Below are positions 51,424-63,682 of a stretch of DNA of 64,000 bases, piece after piece. The position numbers and the translations under genes were made by a program. A model generated the notes under the pieces. It did not search any database. It saw only the letters and a program-made list of their open reading frames with translations, and was not told where the DNA came from. Source of the stretch: Trema orientale. Lineage: Eukaryota > Streptophyta > Magnoliopsida > Rosales > Cannabaceae. Position 1 is the stretch's first letter. Each line of letters starts with the position of its first letter. Location of the stretch: assembly GCA_002914845.1 (NCBI GenBank), contig JXTC01000083.1, positions 243,368 to 307,367 of the forward strand. The letters run 5' to 3'.

Positions 51424-53046
51424 AGTAGTTAGTATCTAGTCGATAGATAGCTTGCCTGGAAAGATCGATAATATTATCTAGCAGATAGACAACTTATCTA
51501 GAAAGCTCGACAACAGTGTCTCGCAGATAGATAACATGTCTGAAAAGTTAGACAATAGTGTCTACCTGATAGATAGCTTGTCTGGAAAACTAGACAAATT
51601 GTTTATCAGATTGATACTTTTGTATAGAAAGCTAGACATGTATGGAGAGCCAGAGAACTCGTGTCTAATATAGCTAGACTCCTATTTGGAAAAAACGAAG
51701 TTATGACTAAGTTTCCAATTGTAATCGCAAAAAAAAAAAAAAAAAATGCTTCCAATCGTAATGGTGACATATTATCATTATAGTCGCGATGATAATTTAA
51801 AACTCACTAATTTTATAATTTAATATATTTATTACTCATCAAACATAGTTATTGAGTTTGTAATTTGGAAGAACAAAGTTGTGACTTAGTTTCCAATAGT
51901 AACGGTGACATATTTTCATTATAATAGCGATAACAATTCAAAACTCACTAATTTTATAATTTAATATAATATATTTATTATACATTACACCTAGTTATTG
52001 AGTTTGTAATTATAAAAAATAAAGTTGTAACTAAGTTTCCAATAGTAATGGTGACATCATTTTATTATATAGTGACTGAGTTTCTAATAATAATGAATAA
52101 AGTAGTGAGTACGTTTACAAAACTTACTAATTTTGTAATTATATTGTATTTAATTTAGTTTATGTTAAATTTTATTTTATTATAGTTAGTATCTAGTCAA
52201 TAGACAACTTGTCTGGAAAGCTTGACAATATTGTCTAGTAGCTAGACAATGTGTTTGGAAAACGAGACAATAGTATTTACTCGATAGACAACTTGTCTTG
52301 AAAACTAGACAAAAGTGTCTATCAGATAGACAATATGTCTGGAGAGCTAGACAACACTTGTCTAATAACTAGACTTCTTATTTGGAAAGCTCGCAGTTGT
52401 GACTAAGTTTCCAATAGTAATTGTGGTATATTTTCATTATAGTAGTGATGATAATTAAAAACTCACAAATTTTGTAATTTAGTATACTTATTACTCATTA
52501 AATATAGTTATTGAGTTTGTAATTTGGAAGAACAAAGTTGTGACTAAGTTTCTGATAGTAATGGTGACATATTTTCATTATAGTAGCGATGATAATTCAA
52601 AACTCACTAATTTTGTAATTTAACATAATATCTTTATTATGCATTACACCTAGTTATTGAGTTTGTAATTATAAAGACCAAAATTGTAACTAAGTTTCCA
52701 ATAGTAATAGTGACCTATTTTCATTATATAGTGACTAAGTTTCTAATAGTAATGAACAAAGTAGTGACTAAGTTTACAAAACTCACTAATTTTGTAATTA
52801 TATTGTATTTAATTTGGTTTATATCAAATTTTAGTCTATTATACTCAGTGTCTAGGAAATAGACTACTTATCCGGGAAGCTAGACAATAGTGTCTACTAG
52901 ATAGACAACTTGTTTGGGAAACTAGACAATATTGTCTATCAAATAGACAACCTATCTGAGAAGCTAGACAATCATGTCTACCGAATAGACAACTTGTCTG
53001 GGAAGCTAGACAATAGTGTATATCAAATAGACAACTTATCTAATGT
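51424..53046. repeat. Higher-order tandem repeat made of 42-bp palindromic units and spacers
   Basis: Three blocks start with a near-identical phrase (GTTAGTATCTAGTC-like) at about 51424, 52183 and 52842, so the higher-order period is roughly 660-760 bp. Each block opens with four or five 42-bp units carrying imperfect palindromes AGACAACTTGTCT and AGACAATAGTGTCT. Exact copies of the first are at 52202-52214, 52286-52298 and 52987-52999; of the second, at 51550-51563 and 52882-52895. Blocks 1 and 2 continue with a spacer that is itself repeated (phrases GTGACTAAGTTTCCAATAGT, TTTTCATTATAGTAGCGATG, AACTCACTAATTTTGTAATT). No ORF spans it. No known repeat family is recognised. Confidence 0.8.
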
Positions 53047-54020
53047 GAATTTTCACCAAATTTTATAGAAGTTTCCGAATTTATTAACATAATAATATGA
53101 ATTTTAACCAAATTTTGTAGAAGTTTCCGAATTTATTAACATTATTATCATGTCATAATAAGTATTATAATCACAACCCAAATTGAAATTATAGATATTG
53201 GAAGTTCTTTATATTTGCATTAATGTTAATCTATTTGTCTCTATATCTTTGGTAATATTCATGCTTTTAACTACATGTATTAGTTTTAGGAATACTTTTA
53301 TTTAATTCAATGGAACACTGAAAAAAAATTAAAAATAAAACAAAATCCAATGGAACATTTAGAAAAACAAATACAACAAAACGGCATCAAAAGGTAAAAA
53401 AACGATCGCAAAAGAAACTAAAAAATGAAATACAACATCTTTTGGTTGAGAATACAACACCTTTGGAAAAATATAACAACTATGATTATAAATATAAGTC
53501 CAAAAAGGTGTTAAAGGTGACTATTGGTATCGCTCTTTTTTTCTCTTCATCCTCTTTATTAAAAATTATTTTATTATTAAAATACTCTTATTTTCAAATT
53601 AAATAAAATGATAAAAGTACAAACATCAAAGCAAAAAATATATATTAATAATTTTGATAATTAATATAAATTGCCATACCCAGATTGCTTCTACAAGAAA
53701 ATTAAAAACAAAAACTAAACAAGAAGAATGAAGAATCCAAATCCTAAGTTAGAGCTAGAATTATTTTTTTCATTTGAATTTAGTTTTCTATTCTACAATC
53801 ACCACGTGTTGAAAAACTTCATAAAGAATTTTTTTTTTAAAGAAAAACTAATAATTCAATCTTAATTGAGTCTTTATCTTCAATCTTGTACTTTCTTCTT
53901 TGATCCATTGATGATTATCTATTAAGAATCTCCAACAAAAAGAAAAAAAAAAAAAGATAATTTAGAAAGTACGAATTTGGGTTCATCTTTTTTGAGTGTA
54001 AAGATGTTTAATTTATGTAC
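53047..54020. other. AT-rich intergenic with a short tandem duplication
   Basis: A 52-bp period duplication lies at about 53046-53143 (phrases CCAAATTTTATAGAAGTTTC and CCAAATTTTGTAGAAGTTTC). No gene is recognised in the rest. Confidence 0.4.
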
Positions 54021-54028
54021 CGATGTTA

Positions 54029-54232
54029 TGGATAATGCTATGTGTACCAAATTTTTTACCAAATTTTTAATACTAACACATGTGACATGTGAGTTAGCAA
54101 TATTCAATTAATGAATATGATAAACTTATTTGTAGTAAGTTTAAATACACCAATTAAATAATACCAACTCAAATGCCACATGTGTTGGTATTAAAAATTT
54201 GGTACAAATTTTGGTATATCTAGCATCATTCC
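54029..54232. mobile_element. hAT-type MITE with 8-bp target duplication
   Basis: A 204-bp noncoding element. Its left end (TGGATAATGCTATGTGTACC) and the reverse complement of its right end (GGAATGATGCTAGATATACC) align without gaps, and the similarity extends inward to ACACATGTG, about 58 bases. The flanks CGATGTTA (54021-54028) and CGATGCTA (54233-54240) are an 8-bp duplication with one mismatch, the length made by hAT transposases. Confidence 0.75.
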
Positions 54233-54240
54233 CGATGCTA

Positions 54241-55230
54241 TATAATTAAGTAAAAAAAATAGTTTTCCAATTGATGTTATTATTATTTTTTGTCAAATTT
54301 TGTATTTCCTATTTGATGCGAAATTTGGCACCAAATATAGCCATACCAAATTTAGTTATTTGATTAAATATGATTTAATTGTTATAAAATTTTCATATAT
54401 TGAATCTCAAAATAACTAAAATCAATTTTCCAATGTCCTTAATTAATTAAAAACTGATATATTAATTATAAAATAATACAGAAGTCAAAAACAAAAAAAA
54501 CAAAATACCATAGAGAATAACAATGTGCATTGAAAGTGAAAAATCCAGTTTTTGGCCATTTTTTCCGTAACAAATATAACATTGTATATCTATCTCCTAT
54601 TAGCCAATAATCTTTACTAAATATCTTTCTTTTTTAGGTACTTACTAAATATTTCTTACACCAACCAATGTAAAATAAAACAGGCTGAACTTCAAAAAAA
54701 AAAAAAAAAAAAAAAAAATTATAAAATTTGGATATTCTGTAATTTAAATTCTAAAGTTTACACTCTTTAAAATAATACTTTGGGATGAATTTCTGAAAAT
54801 TAATTCAACGGATTAATTTTTTGAATAATTTTAACATGTGAAAATCAAAATTAAGGAGAATAATAAGAATTAAACTAGTTTTAATACAAAATATTATGGT
54901 CTTTTTTGTTACTAAAACTGATCAAAAAATTAGTACAATGTATCGATTTCAGAAATTCTTGATCTTAAAGTATCATTTTGCAGAGTTCAAATTTTAGCAT
55001 TTAAATTGCTGAACATCTAAATTTCAGAGCATATATATATTATAGTTTACTCAATAAACAAATAAATATTGAACCCAAAAAAAAAAAAAAAAGCATATGA
55101 TTAGGTGAGAAAATGCTGGAACAAAAAAAAGCGGACAAGAGTCCACATGTCAGTTGATTTTGTTCGCAGAGGTCCAGAGGATAGCTTTGGGTTATGGCCT
55201 GGCACTATTGCAGAGTGCCCACCTTTTCGA
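54241..55230. other. AT-rich intergenic and upstream flank of the PQ-loop gene
   Basis: No gene seen. Poly-A tracts lie at about 54693-54718 and 55077-55093. Just upstream of the TATA box a small hairpin-forming GGCACTATTGCAGAGTGCC occurs at about 55201-55219. Confidence 0.4.
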
Positions 55231-56120
55231 TTCCTTTATAAACCTCAACACAAAATCACTCAATCATTTATTATTCCATTCACAAAATTTACACTCTTGA
55301 AAATAAAAAATAAAAATCCCTAAAGAAAACTTGTTCTTCTTTCACTGTTCAAGAACACTTGCTTTTTGTTTTTTTTCAAGGAACATTGCTTGCAAAACTG
55401 GTTTTCTCCAGATTTTAGAGGTGCCCATTTTCTTTTCTTGACCTTAAATCTACCATATTTGATTTTTTTTTTTTATGTTATTTAAGTTTGTCTTTATAAG
55501 CTTTCTGAAAAAAAAAGTCCTTTCTTTATAAATCTATCACATTGTTGACATTTTTTTTTTAAAAAACTGTTCTGTACAATCTGTTGTGTATTTAATTAGT
55601 TTTGATGATTATATATGCTTTCTTCCTCTGCATTAAAATTGATTTTGATTCTTCTGGTTTGGTGGGTACGTGGAGTTTCACTGTTCAATGCACATTATCT
55701 TGAATTAATATTTGGTATAAAGCTATTTTCTTTTTTTCGACCGTACATGTTCTCTGTATTAAATGAATTAAAAATGGAAAATAATTAAGAATAATAAAAA
55801 AAGGGGAGCTTTTCTTTAACGGCAATAATGGAAGAAGTGGAATCTCTGCAATGGGTATCCACCGATATTGTTAATAATTTGTTTCCTTGTGTATCACTGA
55901 ACATGTATATGCTATTTTTGGTCAGAGGACCATATTTGCTTAACAGGTCATTTTCCCAAATGGGTTTGGTCAAGGTGTCTCATTCTCTCTCTCTCCCTAT
56001 AGGATCGAGATTCCCTTTTAGTCTCTTTCATTTGCTTAAAACCCCTTTCTCTCTCTCAAACTAACACATATTTGTGCAGAGGGATTGAAGGAGACGTTTG
56101 TTTTTGGTTTGTGGGGACAA
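55231..56120 (+). promoter_or_regulatory. Core promoter, 5' UTR and leader intron of the PQ-loop gene
   Basis: A TATAAA box at 55237-55242 (CTTTATAAACC) predicts a start near 55270. A leader exon runs to a probable donor near 55421 (TTAGAG before GTGCCC). A strong pyrimidine-rich acceptor ends at 56079 (TTTGTGCAG), and the second leader exon leads to the ATG at 56121. An upstream in-frame ATG at 56085 also falls in this exon. Signals only; no transcript was seen. Confidence 0.55.
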
Positions 56121-59100
56121 ATGGGAAACTTGAGATTGAAGAGTTCAAGGGCAGTGTGTCCCACAAATAGACATTGTTCAAAGTGGGCAATTGAGTACTT
56201 GGAGTACTGTCTTTGCAGTGTGAAAGACGGAATTTCTTTGACTTTGGGTGTACTCAGTGTTGCAAGTTGGGCTGTGGCTGAGATACCTCAAATCATCACA
56301 ACTTACAAGCAGAAATCAGCTGAGGGCCTCTCTGTTGCTTTCTTGATCACTTGGATTGTTGGGTACTTTTCTTTTGATTCTTGATTATTATCATTATTAT
56401 TATTTTTTTTTTTAAAAAGTTTCTGGTCTTAAGATTCATCAGCCTTTTTTTGGGCTTTTCCCTTTTCCTTATTCTGTCTGTGTACTACAGTAGTATAGTT
56501 TTAACATGTGTTACCTTTACTATGTTGTTTGGCTATATTTATCATTTTCTTGTTCCTTTTGAATAGTGAAAAAACGTGTTCTCACCTATTTAAGATGAGT
56601 ATTAATTGCACTAATCACCATGAATTGATTTGCCAAAAAAAGTTTGTTCTGATCTCTGGTATCTTTATAGCCTGGTTAATGAACTGAACTGCCTGATTTT
56701 TTACTTTGACTATGACGTTAAACTGGTTGAAAATATGAGTATGACAGGTCTAGTATGTGAACAACATTTCAAGAGAGTGTCTGGAAGGTCCACATGAGCT
56801 GTATCAGATTTTAAATTAAATTACTGTATTCATGCATGTAATTTTAAAATATATTCGTTATTGTAACTTGTTCATCTAAATATTGAATCCAACTTTGCAA
56901 TTGAAAAAGCAATATTGAAATAACTTTTTCCATGCAAAATTAAAATTAACCGGGAAAAAAAAAATTATGGGAAGAAAAAACAGGTTAATTGGCATGCACT
57001 TAAAAAAGTTCTCTACAGGGTTTTCTGTCACTGTTTTCACCAAAAATTTAGACTCTATAGGTTAATCTATATCGTTTACTTGTTTTCAGATTCTTCATTT
57101 CATGGAATTTTCCCTACACCTTTGTTAATGTTTTAGGATCTTATTGAAGATAGTCTTGGTTTTCTTGACTCTCCTGTAATTTATTTTGTTTACTCTTCTC
57201 TTGCAGAGACCTTTTTAACCTAATTGGCTGTATGTTGGAGCCGGCTACGGTCAGTTGTTCTTTTTTATCTTCAACTGTTAGATTAGTTTTTTTCAGTTGT
57301 GCTTAGTTCCTATCCTACAGTGGTAAAAGTTATAGACCTGTAGACTTTGTCTTTCTAAGCATGTCTTTGAAGCAAAATGGACACATATTTGTCCGTAGTA
57401 TCTTTATAGTAAATTGGAGAACACTGATAGCTAAGTGTTCAAGCTGTCATAGACTGTGGAACCCTTTCTGGCCTTTTGGCTAAGATCAATTTTAATATGA
57501 TATAAATTTTTATTTGTTATTTATGTAACAGCTCCATATTATTAGATACTTAATGCAGAAAATCTAGTTATGGTCTAACCTGCACCAGTGCTAATATTGC
57601 CTTGTGTCCGAATTGCAGGATATGCAACCTGTATTTGTGTGTTTGAGGGCGTAGTATGCTTGTAAATTTAGAATGCTCATGCATGTTAAGGTTGTGCATG
57701 GTTTCAAATATGAGTTAGGACAATGATCACTATCAGTCCCTGTATGTTCTGCACAGTCTTTTGTCTCTCTATCTATGGACATAAATAGATACACATATAT
57801 TGTACACTTATATGTTATAAGCATTGTATATATGCTTTGCATGGAAAAAAAAAATGATTAGTTTACTAGATATATCATGTTTTCTCATGCGTGTTTCTTA
57901 CTATATAGATCAGTACTTTTTCTTGCCCTTTGTCAATTAGCTAACTGCAACTTTATCTGTTTGTTAACTTTATGCAGCTTCCAACACAGTACTATATGGC
58001 AGTGGTAAGACTTTCAACTGAATCCAAATTTTTTATTTAAAGTTATATAACATGGTGGCCTAATTAGCTGATCATTTATCTCTTTCTTGGTATGCAGTTG
58101 TATACCATGACTACCACAATTCTTTTTGCACAGACCATATACTATGGCCACATATATCGCCGGCTGAGACACAGAAAAATACGGCAAGAGGTAACATTTA
58201 CCTCAGACGTGCAAACACTTTAGTAACTTGCCAGTCTATGGATGCTCGGATTATAATTTTAGTTTAACAGAGACTAAAAGAAATCTCCTTCGGTTAAAGT
58301 ACTTATAAGCGCTAAATCTAACCTCATACTGTAAGGTAAATTATGGGATAAGGGGTTGTGCCCTTTTCTGGGATCCTCTTTAGAATATAAAGCTAAATCT
58401 ATGCAAAAGTCTTTTCAACTAGAAATTGAAATATCCTCTGATTTTTTTATCTCGAATTTGAATCTGGGGTGAGAGCCACATTGGACTAACGAAGAACAGT
58501 GTGGGCAAGTTTGATGTTTCCTTTTAATGCATTATTGACCCAAAGAATGGTATTAAGATTTTTAGGGTCTTAGACTGGAAAAGAATTTAGATCATGTTTT
58601 GATGTTAAGCTGGGAAGAAAAAGGGCTGAAACCAGTGCTGCTCAGGGGCTGTTGGCTCTACTACCCAAGAAATGGAAGTGGCCAATGTTAATGGACTTCT
58701 GATATTATCTAATGGTGGGTGGAAATATGATTAGGAGCTTGCCGACCATTATTATTCTTCCACATAGTCGTGGATTAGTTTGGGTGTTACTACTTTGTTT
58801 CTGTTTTGCTCTCTATGTTTAGGATTGAAGAACCATGTCATTGTCCTTGTTTCCTTGCCATTAAGACTAGATTGTAGAAAAAAAAACTTGTATAGTGATT
58901 AGTCTTTTTCCTTTCTACGATAATCTAATTTTGCTTATAGCTTTTGTCCTGATCAGATTTCTTTACCTTCTATCAACCACTTTTTCCGGTGATTGACTGT
59001 CCCGAGTTTTCCTAGGCAATAATGCCAAATAAATTGAAGCATTCAAGACTCAAGAAATTTATTCATATTGTCATTAGCCTTCTTTCCCGTATTATTGATT

Positions 59101-62100
59101 TTCTGCTAGGAATCTCCTTTGAGTATATATGTGACTCATTTTAATGCTTGTAAGCAATACAGGATCCAAATCCTAACCAGACTGAGGTAGATGGAAAGGC
59201 TAGTCAAAACGGTAGTGATGTTGATGTGAAACGAGTTTATAGTATTGAAAGAATTAGCGGAGCTGATGTTTCAAGTTTACCCATCCCTCTTCCAGCTTAC
59301 AGTCCCACTGTTGCCCCTGGAAGTGAATTCTACTATGTGTATGTATCTGCTCTTAAAGCTCTTATTCTTTTGATCGTGTGTCATAATGTATTTTTATATG
59401 TTCCTTTCCAGAAGGACACGGTGGCTTGGTAAAGCCAGCAAAAGAATTGAAAAGAAAAAAGAGCATTTTCTTATCGATTGCCAGTTCATGAATCTGATAA
59501 CATCCTCTAACTTCAGTTCAGGAAGAACTGGCTTCAAAATCGCGCATGCCATTTGGAAAATAAGATATTAATCCAATTTATCTTCTTCTTCCGATTATTT
59601 GTGCTATTAATGTATAATTTTCAAGTGTAATTTTTACAAGTTGGTTTATAAATAAAGAAAAAAAATTTATAAAACAATCATAGAACTATATGAAGCACTA
59701 CTGGCTACGAGAAGACACATTTGTAGCCAGCGACAACTCAGTTGGATTTGGTAGTATTCCCAAGCCAGTATTTAAGGAGATAAAATTGATATTATCTACT
59801 TTTGCAGAAGTGTTGCAACCTGCTTTTAAGTGGTTCTGGGAATGTGACGTGATAGTTGTACAACATTGCTCCTTGATGTTATTTTTTAGTATGGTAATCA
59901 ATTAACATTCTTCTTCTTCTCCTTTGAAAAAAATTTCAGGTCAGCAAGATCTCTATCAAGGAGTCATACTCCAACTCCAGGATCAGTTTTAGCCCAAAGA
60001 ATGGCTTCTATATCTCCTCGTATCCGGAATTCGCTTGAAGAGCCCTTGCTTGGTCCATTTGTATCATCAACACAATCTGAATCATCTCCACAAGTCAAGC
60101 CCTTGCTCTCGGTGGTGAGCTTTATCAAGCTGATCCTGTTGTGATGTTATTTAATATGTCCAAACAAGCAAAATAATAACATAATTATCATGGAATATAA
60201 TTTCTTTTCCCAAATTTCAGGTGCCAGCAGTGACCTTCCTTGGCACTCTGAATCTCTTCTTTTCGGCTTTTAACAAAAATCCAAGTCTTGGATTTGTGAT
60301 TGGAGTACGTAGAAATCAATTGCAGGTAGTCAGAGTGGTATCTCATTTTTCCATACATGAGTATAGCATACTAGGCAGCCTAATCCTTCCTAGAAATGAA
60401 TAGCTATGTATGCACATTTTAATTTTTTAACCTTAATAGGGTCCCTTATTACACATATCTTGCTCAATTGTATCCTTTTTATTCATTACTTGATTCGAAG
60501 ATCTTTCGACTTTCCAGATTAAAGGAAGAATGTTACAAGAGCATGGTAGTGGAGAAGGCACTGGAATTGCAGGTTTTCTTGGTTGGGGGATGGCTGCTAT
60601 TTACATGGGTGGTCGGTTTCCACAAATTCTTTTGAACGTGAGATTTGCCTTTCATTAAAAATGGGAGACAATTTTTTTTTTTTTTGGTAGTTTTCTGTGA
60701 GAGGATTGCTTGTTCTCGTTCATAACTTTCTCTTAATTATTTAGTAAAGTTTCTATTTCTTTTAGAATTTAAATCCTTTGTCATCAACTTATAGGTTGAA
60801 CATGGATTGACACTTTGTTTTTAATAATATCACATTAGCACACTCATAGGCTACGTTTTTTTCCCTTAATAATAACAAAAATTAAAAAAAAAAAGGGAAC
60901 AATGCTGACTTTTTCCCCCTTTTTTTTTGGTGTTTTTAAATTTTTGCAGATAAGGAAGGGTAATGCTGATGTAAGCATTCAGCCTCCTAATTTTATTTCT
61001 TTCATTTATTTGTAGTTTATTTTCAATTTGTTCTCCTTCCTATTGTATGCAAAAGCGTAAAATATTTGTCTTCTGTGGTATGCAGGGGCTTAATCCTTTA
61101 ATGTTCGTCTTCGCTTTGGTCGGAAATATCACTTATGTAGCCAGGTGAATATCACGCCTTTTCGTTAACTTTGCATTTACACCTTTACTTCTATTTAATT
61201 GTTTTCATTTACATTTAGGGTTAATGGCACCATTTGTCCCCAATCTATTACCATTTTGGCATATTGGTTCTTAATCTTTTTTTTGTGGCATTTAAGTACT
61301 AAACGTTTCTCTTTTTGGCACCATTGGTCCTTTTGGCATATTTCATCTAAGATTCTGTTAAAATTCATTTGAATGAGAGAAATTTTGCACCATTGATTTC
61401 GATTTTTCAATTGTCTAACAATTTGGTCCCTATTTTTTTGTATTCATATTTCTAATTAATAATATTGTATCTACTAATCTTTCAGAAAATTAAAATTCTA
61501 AAAAATTAATTTTTCAAAAAATTGACAGATACAATAACATAAATAAATGAACATTTAATGGAAAACTATAAAATTTTTCAGGCTTATTTGCTGCAAATAA
61601 TTAATTAATTTTTTAGAATAACCATTCATAATTACACAAACATTTAATGAATATAGTAAATTTTCAGTCAAATTTGACTAGTATAAAAGTGTGTATGTGA
61701 ATTTTTTTTTTATTTTAAAAATGATAATAATTAATGGAAAATTATAAAACTTTACAGGCTTCTTTGCTGCAAATAGTTAATTAATTTTTTAGAATAACCA
61801 TTCACAATTACATGAACATTTAATGGATATAGAAAATTTTTAGTGAAAATTTGACTAGTATAAAAGTGTATATATGATTTTTTTTTTGTTTTAAAAATGA
61901 TAAGATAATTATTTTTTATTCATAAAGTTACTATAGTTTGATTTTGTTCTTAAAGTTACTATAGTTTGACATAAACTAAGGTTTAATAGTATAATTTTTT
62001 TTTTCTTTTTTGAATTTAGTTTTTAAATGAACTGTTTGTTTTATATCCGTCTTTGAATTTTAATTTTCCGAAAGATTGGCAAATGCAATATTATTAATCG

Positions 62101-62913
62101 AAAATATGAGTACAAAAAAATAGGGACCAAATTGTTAAACAATTGAAAAATCGAGATCAATATTCAAATAAATTTAACAGAATTTTGGATGGAATATGCT
62201 AAAAGGACCAATGGTGCCAAAAAAAGAAACGTTTAGTACTTAAATGCCACAAAAAAAAAAAGTTGAGGACCAATATGCCAAAATGGTAATAGGTTGGAGA
62301 CCAATGGTGCCATTAACGGTTACATTTATTAAGAGTGCGTTCTGGCCTTCATTCCATTACTTCCATAAATCTGAAAGAATCATTGTTCTTTGTTTTGTGT
62401 AGCATACTTGTGAACAGCACAGATTGGTCGAGAATCAAACCAAATTTACCATGGTTAGCAGATGCAGCAGGATGCGTGCTACTCGATACTTTCGTATCCT
62501 TTTCAGTAATAAATTAATACAATTGAATCTCATGATCATCTTCTCTACTTTTTAACCGATAACAATTTCACATGTCAACTCTAGAACTTATGAATCGTGA
62601 CACAGAGTTAAAAATTAATACAGTTTTAGTTGAAATACAGGTGGTTATCATTACTGATACTTGGCATTTTTCAAAAATAAAGTTGATCCACAAATCTAAG
62701 CAGGATTGTCAAAGTAGTGATTTTTTCCTTTATAAAGGTCAGAAATCTTGATTGTTTAACACACTTTTGCAGTACATGCAGTCATATAGTCTCACGGGCA
62801 TTTCTTGAACTACTGTTCCCTTAACAGTCTTTTAGATACTCTTTCAATTCATCTACTTTCGATATCGGAAACGAAAGGCTGAGGACATGAATAGACTCCC
62901 TAGTGAAGCTTAA
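56121..62913 (+). CDS. PQ-loop repeat membrane protein, plant YPQ/PQLC2-like vacuolar amino acid transporter
   Basis: Relatives export cationic amino acids from vacuoles or lysosomes through a seven-helix fold of two PQ-loop triple-helix bundles. Twelve coding exons fit GT-AG and keep frame: 56121-56362, 57207-57249, 57978-58004, 58098-58190, 59163-59338, 59940-60114, 60221-60325, 60518-60637, 60950-60970, 61086-61144, 62403-62493 and 62836-62913, giving 409 residues. PQ-loop 1 is WAVAEIPQIITTYKQKSAEG (Pro56, Gln57), then GDLFNLIGCMLEPATLPTQY. A polar loop (about residues 130-250) holds a serine-rich stretch and LEEPLLGPF. PQ-loop 2 is YMGGRFPQILLNIRKGNADG (Pro322, Gln323), then LNPLMFVFALVGNITYV. 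The end is basic (YFRYRKRKAEDMNRLPSEA). The start MGNLRLKSSRAVCPTN is preferred over the in-frame ATG at 56085. Introns hold a U2 pseudogene and a Mutator-like element. Substrate is inferred from family only. Confidence 0.93.
57462..57512 (+). pseudogene. U2 snRNA pseudogene fragment in intron 2 of the PQ-loop gene
   Basis: GGCCTTTTGGCTAAGATCAA at 57470-57489 is the conserved 5' end of U2 snRNA, preceded by CCCTTTCT, which fits the U2 start with one base lost. It is followed directly by TTTTAATATGATAT, like the later stem-loop II region, so the stretch in between, which includes the branch-point pairing segment, is missing. No upstream snRNA promoter element is seen. It is a broken copy inside an intron, not a working gene. 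Confidence 0.65.
61218..62319. mobile_element. Mutator-like non-autonomous element with long terminal inverted repeats, in intron 10 of the PQ-loop gene
   Basis: A 1102-bp noncoding element. The left end (GGGTTAATGGCACCA) and the reverse complement of the right end (CCGTTAATGGCACCA) begin inverted repeats that stay similar for nearly 290 bases, roughly 61218-61500 and 62045-62319. It is flanked by the 9-bp direct repeat TTACATTTA at 61209-61217 and 62320-62328; that duplication length is typical of Mutator-like transposases. The centre holds a tandem duplication of about 180 bp. No transposase is encoded. Confidence 0.8.
61557..61912. repeat. Tandem duplication of about 180 bp in the centre of the Mutator-like element
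   Basis: Two diverged head-to-tail copies share GCTGCAAATA, TTAATTAATTTTTTAGAATAAC, CATTTAATG and TTTGACTAGTATAAAAGTGT in the same order. The second copy starts near 61733. Confidence 0.7.
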
Positions 62914-63586
62914 GTGGTGGACATTAAAATGGTCCACAGGTCTCTCTCCCTCTCCCTCTCCCTCTACCTCTCTAAATATGTACTAGATGTTTGTGTACGA
63001 GTTACCTTGGCATTCTTGATATTCTAGGATGACTAATTAGCTGCTCTATGTTTAGTTTAGGGTTTATGTTAGTTTTATGTCTATATTTTATGATGGAGAA
63101 ACTATAGAGGAGTGACTTTATATTTTTCTTTTGATTAGAGGCTACCCTTGCTCAGTTCCTCAATATGATACTTGAAACTGAGCTGATTTTTTATTTATTA
63201 TCAGATTTATATCAACTGCCTTGGATAAGGATTTGCTCCACCTCTCACTGAGTAGTTCAGTTTAGATGTCTTAATGGTGACCGCGGGCTTCAGTAACCTT
63301 CAAATTTGACGGATCTTGAGGAAACTATATGGTCGAATGAGTGCGTGAAACCAAATTTTGCTTGTTCGGTTTTCAGCTTGTAAATCTTTTTGACTAGTTT
63401 CTTTATTTGATGATTCCATTTTACATCTCTCTATTCGCAGTTCAAGTTTAAGTTATATATATATATATATAGAATTGATATTGTTTTGCCCAATTAAAAT
63501 TAGTTATGCACGTTTTTTTATGATAAAAATGGAGAAGAAAAAGTATAAAATAATGTGTATTTATTTTTAATATTTTTTTTCTAATT
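62914..63586 (+). other. 3' flank of the PQ-loop gene
   Basis: This part probably includes the 3' UTR. A (CTCTCC)n microsatellite lies at about 62941-62975, and an AT tract at about 63455-63472. No other gene is recognised. Confidence 0.4.
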
Positions 63587-63682
63587 ATTTAAATTATGGT
63601 AGCCATTAGATCATGGACTGACGGCTTAAAAAATATTTAAATTATGGTAGCCATTAGATCATGGACTGACGGCTTAAAAAAA
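63587..63682. repeat. 48-bp perfect tandem duplication
   Basis: The phrase AATTATGGTAGCCATTAGAT and the following 28 bases occur twice with a 48-bp period. The two copies are essentially identical, so the duplication is recent. Confidence 0.85.

Noticed and set aside
51424..53046. CRISPR-like array
   Set aside because: The DNA is plant nuclear, units are contiguous rather than separated by unique spacers, and no associated genes exist.
59226..59571. Frames reading past the exon 5 donor of the PQ-loop gene
   Set aside because: They run through intron 5; joining 59338 to 59940 restores the family sequence (YYV then SARSLSRSHTP).
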